DNA of 25,768 bases from JAEXNA01 sp050486105 (GTDB lineage: Bacteria > Vulcanimicrobiota > Xenobia > Xenobiales > JADMJV01): positions 1-25,768 of the forward strand of contig JBJHCR010000052.1 of the NCBI GenBank assembly GCA_050486105.1. The letters are read 5' to 3'. Positions 23,420 to 25,768 of this stretch are shown in pieces. Position 1 is the first letter of the stretch. Each line of letters starts with the position of its first letter. A program made the position numbers and the translations under genes. Under the pieces are notes generated by a model. It saw only the letters and a program-made list of their open reading frames with translations. It searched no databases and was not told the origin of the DNA.

Positions 23420-23496
23420 CTGCCTCTCATGTTGGTAAACACATCTAACCGCCTTAAAGTAATTAAAGCGGTGATATGGGACACTTTGAGAGGCAG
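23420..23496. repeat. 77-bp nested inverted-repeat element
   Basis: The outer arms are a perfect 10-bp inverted repeat, CTGCCTCTCA (23420-23429) and TGAGAGGCAG (23487-23496). Inside them ACCGC/GCGGT (23448-23452 and 23468-23472) plus TTAA/TTAA form a second hairpin around an AGTAA loop, and TGTT-GGT-AAACA is a small third one. It lies just past the stop of the hydrolase gene. It could be a small repeat element or a termination or processing structure. Confidence 0.7.
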
Positions 23497-23512
23497 ATTA
23501 CATCCCAGTGGC

Positions 23513-24379
23513 CTATTTGCTTTGGAGAAGGAGCCCCTCGACCGGAGGTTTTCCCACCGACAAGCCCTTCAAGAAGCCCATCAAGTCTTCGTGGAAGCGG
23601 TCGCGATGGGTCACAGCTAGGGCGTGGTCCCCTCCCTTGTAAACCTTCAGTTCGGAACCTTTGACCAGTTCGTGAGCTTTTAGGGCGGCAGCTTCAATAG
23701 GAACGATCTGGTCATCGTCGCCGTGGATGAAGAGAGTGGGGATATCGAAGGCTTTGAGGTCTTCGGTGAAGTCCGTCTCCGAGAAAGCTCGAATACAGTC
23801 GAGAGCCGCTTTTAAGCCGGTCTGCATACTCATCAGCCAGAACTGACGCCGAGTTCCTTCGGAGACCTCCCTGCCACGATTGCTGCCGAAGAACGGGGTG
23901 GTCAGGTCGTAGTAGAACTGGGAGCGGTCTTTGCTGACTCCCTCTCGGATAGCGTCGAAAGTCTCCATCGGCGAGCCTTCCGGATTGCTCTCGGTCTTGA
24001 GCATCAAGGGTGGCACGGCCCCCAGAAGGACGGCTCCGGCCACTTTGTCGGTACCGTGGCGTCCGATGTAGCGGGCTACCTCTCCTCCTCCGGTGGAATG
24101 ACCCACGTGGACGACATTGTCAAGATGCAATTGCTCCACTAAGGCCGCTAAGTCGTCGGCGTAGGTATTCATCTCGTTGCCCTCCCAGCTTTGGCTGGAG
24201 CGCCCGTGACCACGACGGTCGTGGGCGATGGCCCGATAACCGTTTTGGGCCAGAAAAACCAACTGCTCGTCCCAAGAGTCGGCATTGAGAGGCCATCCGT
24301 GGCTGAAGACTACCGCCGGTCCGCTGCCCCAATCCTTGTAGAAAATCTCTGCTCCGTCTTTGGCTTTGACAATTCCCAT
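23513..24379 (-). CDS. Alpha/beta hydrolase, non-heme chloroperoxidase-like
   Basis: A 288-residue alpha/beta-fold hydrolase close to the cofactor-free chloroperoxidase/arylesterase group. The catalytic triad is visible: S95 in GHSTGGG, D223 in HGDDDQIVP and H252 in GGDHAL. Other family marks are VFSHGWPLNADSW with the oxyanion hole, AHDRRGHGRSSQ, and QFWLMSMQTGLKAALDCI. The C-terminus runs about 16 residues past the usual FLKG end. GGAGG sits 8 bases before the ATG. It is divergently paired with a GlxA-type AraC regulator, which is the likely regulator. The real substrate is probably an ester or lactone; haloperoxidase activity in this group is usually a side reaction. Confidence 0.92.
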   Translation of the reverse strand: MGIVKAKDGAEIFYKDWGSGPAVVFSHGWPLNADSWDEQLVFLAQNGYRAIAHDRRGHGRSSQSWEGNEMNTYADDLAALVEQLHLDNVVHVGHSTGGGEVARYIGRHGTDKVAGAVLLGAVPPLMLKTESNPEGSPMETFDAIREGVSKDRSQFYYDLTTPFFGSNRGREVSEGTRRQFWLMSMQTGLKAALDCIRAFSETDFTEDLKAFDIPTLFIHGDDDQIVPIEAAALKAHELVKGSELKVYKGGDHALAVTHRDRFHEDLMGFLKGLSVGKPPVEGLLLQSK

Positions 24380-24437
24380 TTTTCATTCCTCCGTGTCGGT
24401 TGTTGTAGGTGTTTGAACCCCATAGCTGAATTAAACA

Positions 24438-24461
24438 CCATTCCTCAGGGCCCCGGAATGG
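24438..24461. promoter_or_regulatory. Palindrome between the divergent hydrolase and AraC-regulator genes
   Basis: CCATTCC (24438-24444) and GGAATGG (24455-24461) form a perfect 7-bp inverted repeat with a 10-base GC-rich spacer. It is placed 59 bp before the hydrolase start and 28 bp before the regulator start, a good site for an operator controlling both. Binding by the adjacent AraC protein is inferred from position only. Confidence 0.45.
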
Positions 24462-24488
24462 GGAAAACTGACACAGATCGAGGCAAAA

Positions 24489-25430
24489 GTGACAGAAATC
24501 GGATTACTCAACTATCCCGGTTCCCAGCAGGCGGCTTTGTATGGAATGACGGACCTTTTCTTGGTAGCCTCAGAGAGCGGAGACTCCGAATTTCGCGTGA
24601 CCCGCTGGCGAATGGAAGGCGAGCAACTTGTCTGCGATTTCGATAGCAAACCGGGCACTGCTAGCCGTCCCGATGCCATCATCGTACCTGGAACCATGGA
24701 GAGAGTGCCAAGTCTGCCCAAGATGAAGCCTTGTTTGCAGTGGCTCAAGGAACAGCACGGAAAAGGTGGGCAGGTCTGCTCTGTTTGTTGGGGTGCCTTC
24801 GTCCTGGCCGCTGCCGACCTACTCGACGGCCGTCGATGCACCACTCATTGGCTCTATGCTCCTCAATTGGCGGAGAGCCACCCGAGGGTCAAGGTGGACA
24901 GCGATCGGTTGCTCGTCGATGAGGGCGACATCATCACCGCCGGAGGGGTCATGGCCTGGGTGGATCTCTCTCTCCATCTGGTGGATCGATTCGCAGGTCC
25001 CCGGGTGATGCTGGAAACGGCTCGGCTATTGCTGGTCGATCCACCTAGACGCGAGCAACGCTTCTACAGCACCTTTACTCCCCCACTCGATCATGGTGAC
25101 GAGATCGTACTCCAGGTGCAGCACTGGCTCCAGCAAAGTTATGCCGAAACTCAAAGCGTGGGCGCCCTGGCCGAGCGCAGCCAGATGAGCGAGCGCACTT
25201 TCCTTAGGCGCTTTCAGAAGGCCACCGGCCTCAAGCCCACAGAGTATGTGCAGAGCTTACGAGTAGGCAAGGCTAGAGAAGCCTTGGAGTTCTCCCGCGA
25301 TAGCATCAACGAGATCGCTTGGAGAGTGGGATACGAGGATCCGGGTGCCTTTCGCAAGATCTTTCGCCGCATCATCGGGCTCTCTCCACGAGAGTACCGG
25401 CGTCGCTTCGGTGCCCCGGGCGTGAATTAA
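24489..25430 (+). CDS. GlxA-type transcriptional regulator (DJ-1/PfpI domain + AraC HTH)
   Basis: A 313-residue regulator. Residues about 1-180 form a DJ-1/PfpI-like domain with AIIVPGTMERV and VCSVCWGAFVLAAA, where C100 occupies the nucleophile-elbow position and H120 follows; it probably senses a small molecule. Residues about 205-310 are the AraC double helix-turn-helix: VGALAERSQMSERTFLRRFQ, and SINEIAWRVGYEDPGAFRKI with FRRIIGLSPREYRRRF. It starts at GTG with GAGG 5 bases upstream. The head-to-head arrangement with the chloroperoxidase-like hydrolase suggests direct control of that gene. Confidence 0.92.
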   Translation: MTEIGLLNYPGSQQAALYGMTDLFLVASESGDSEFRVTRWRMEGEQLVCDFDSKPGTASRPDAIIVPGTMERVPSLPKMKPCLQWLKEQHGKGGQVCSVCWGAFVLAAADLLDGRRCTTHWLYAPQLAESHPRVKVDSDRLLVDEGDIITAGGVMAWVDLSLHLVDRFAGPRVMLETARLLLVDPPRREQRFYSTFTPPLDHGDEIVLQVQHWLQQSYAETQSVGALAERSQMSERTFLRRFQKATGLKPTEYVQSLRVGKAREALEFSRDSINEIAWRVGYEDPGAFRKIFRRIIGLSPREYRRRFGAPGVN

Positions 25431-25768
25431 CTCCATTCAAACACGGTGACGGGTATAACCAACAGAACGCAAGCGACCAAACTGAGCAAGACGACCAGAG
25501 GAAAGCCCCCCCTAAACGAGAAACCTTAAGCCTCACTGGGAAGTTGGTGCAAACGAGTTACACCGGCCCCGCTTCGCGCCCCCTAGCCCCACCCGGCCGG
25601 GGCGCGGCGTAAGCCGATCACTATGGAGCGGAAGCTGGGTGCGCGCACGATTCGCGGTCTGACGGGGACGGGCTTTCGCGGAACTCTGATACAAAGAAGA
25701 AACCTGGGTGAGCCCGTCCCCTTGGAAAAGTCCCGAAGGACCTCGGGAGGGGAAATCAATCTTGGCTA
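25431..25768. other. Terminal non-coding-looking stretch with strong hairpins
   Basis: No gene is recognised. Two strong inverted repeats stand out: CGCGCCCC/GGGGCGCG (25575-25582 and 25599-25606), and an 11-bp perfect GGGGACGGGCT/AGCCCGTCCCC (25664-25674 and 25711-25721). A small GTCC-CGAA-GGAC hairpin lies near 25733. A plus frame from ATG 25623 stays open to the edge (48 codons, starting MERKLGARTIRGL) but matches nothing I know. This may be a structured RNA, the leader of a gene beyond the window, or part of a mobile element. Confidence 0.4.

Noticed and set aside
1..25768. tRNA, rRNA, CRISPR array or insertion-sequence transposase
   Set aside because: Read by eye, no cloverleaf, rRNA core sequence, regular spaced repeat or transposase motif was found; a tool-based scan was not possible.

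Overview
The window looks like a draft scaffold (a run of 10 Ns at 16642-16651) from a moderately GC-rich, Gram-negative-type bacterium. The envelope type is suggested by a signal-peptide outer-membrane beta-barrel protein and a lipoprotein next to it. The MEP isoprenoid pathway (ispG) and glycogen breakdown (glgP) are present. GTG and TTG starts are common, and several genes overlap the previous stop by 4 bases (GTGA or TTGA). No rRNA, tRNA, CRISPR array or transposase was found. I cannot place the lineage from sequence alone.

Layout. (1) 1-2654, minus: a TPR protein with a C-terminal Lon/RadA-like domain is coupled by a GTGA overlap to a Clp-type AAA+ protein that runs off the left edge. 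The Clp protein appears to lack the first AAA module. Both proteins have altered catalytic positions, which makes this pair the most unusual item here. (2) 2620-6113: divergent dusB, then a tightly overlapped minus operon ispG - DsrE-like - small unknown - YfcE-type phosphoesterase. (3) 6314-9652: beta-barrel protein, lipoprotein with a strong terminator, and a HemN-like radical SAM protein with an atypical CX6CX2C cluster motif. (4) 9877-14538, plus: cell-wall hydrolase without a signal peptide, glycogen phosphorylase, a zinc-ribbon protein and a membrane-anchored protein.

(5) 14.7-17.5 kb: a decaying accessory block. It holds a small conserved-looking protein, a frameshifted P-loop kinase, a double-CDGSH protein with one ligand lost in each domain, a phzF interrupted by the assembly gap, and a GNAT acetyltransferase remnant. 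A 44-bp repeat (38/44 identical) lies at each side, and a 25-bp tandem duplication lies inside. (6) 17.6-22.9 kb: a helical-repeat protein, a glycerophosphodiesterase with a hydrophobic insert, a MocR-type regulator, and a convergent FAD-linked oxidase. (7) 22.9-25.8 kb: an SCO-like gene remnant, a 77-bp nested inverted repeat, an alpha/beta hydrolase divergent from a GlxA-type AraC regulator that probably controls it, and a terminal stretch rich in strong hairpins with no recognised gene.
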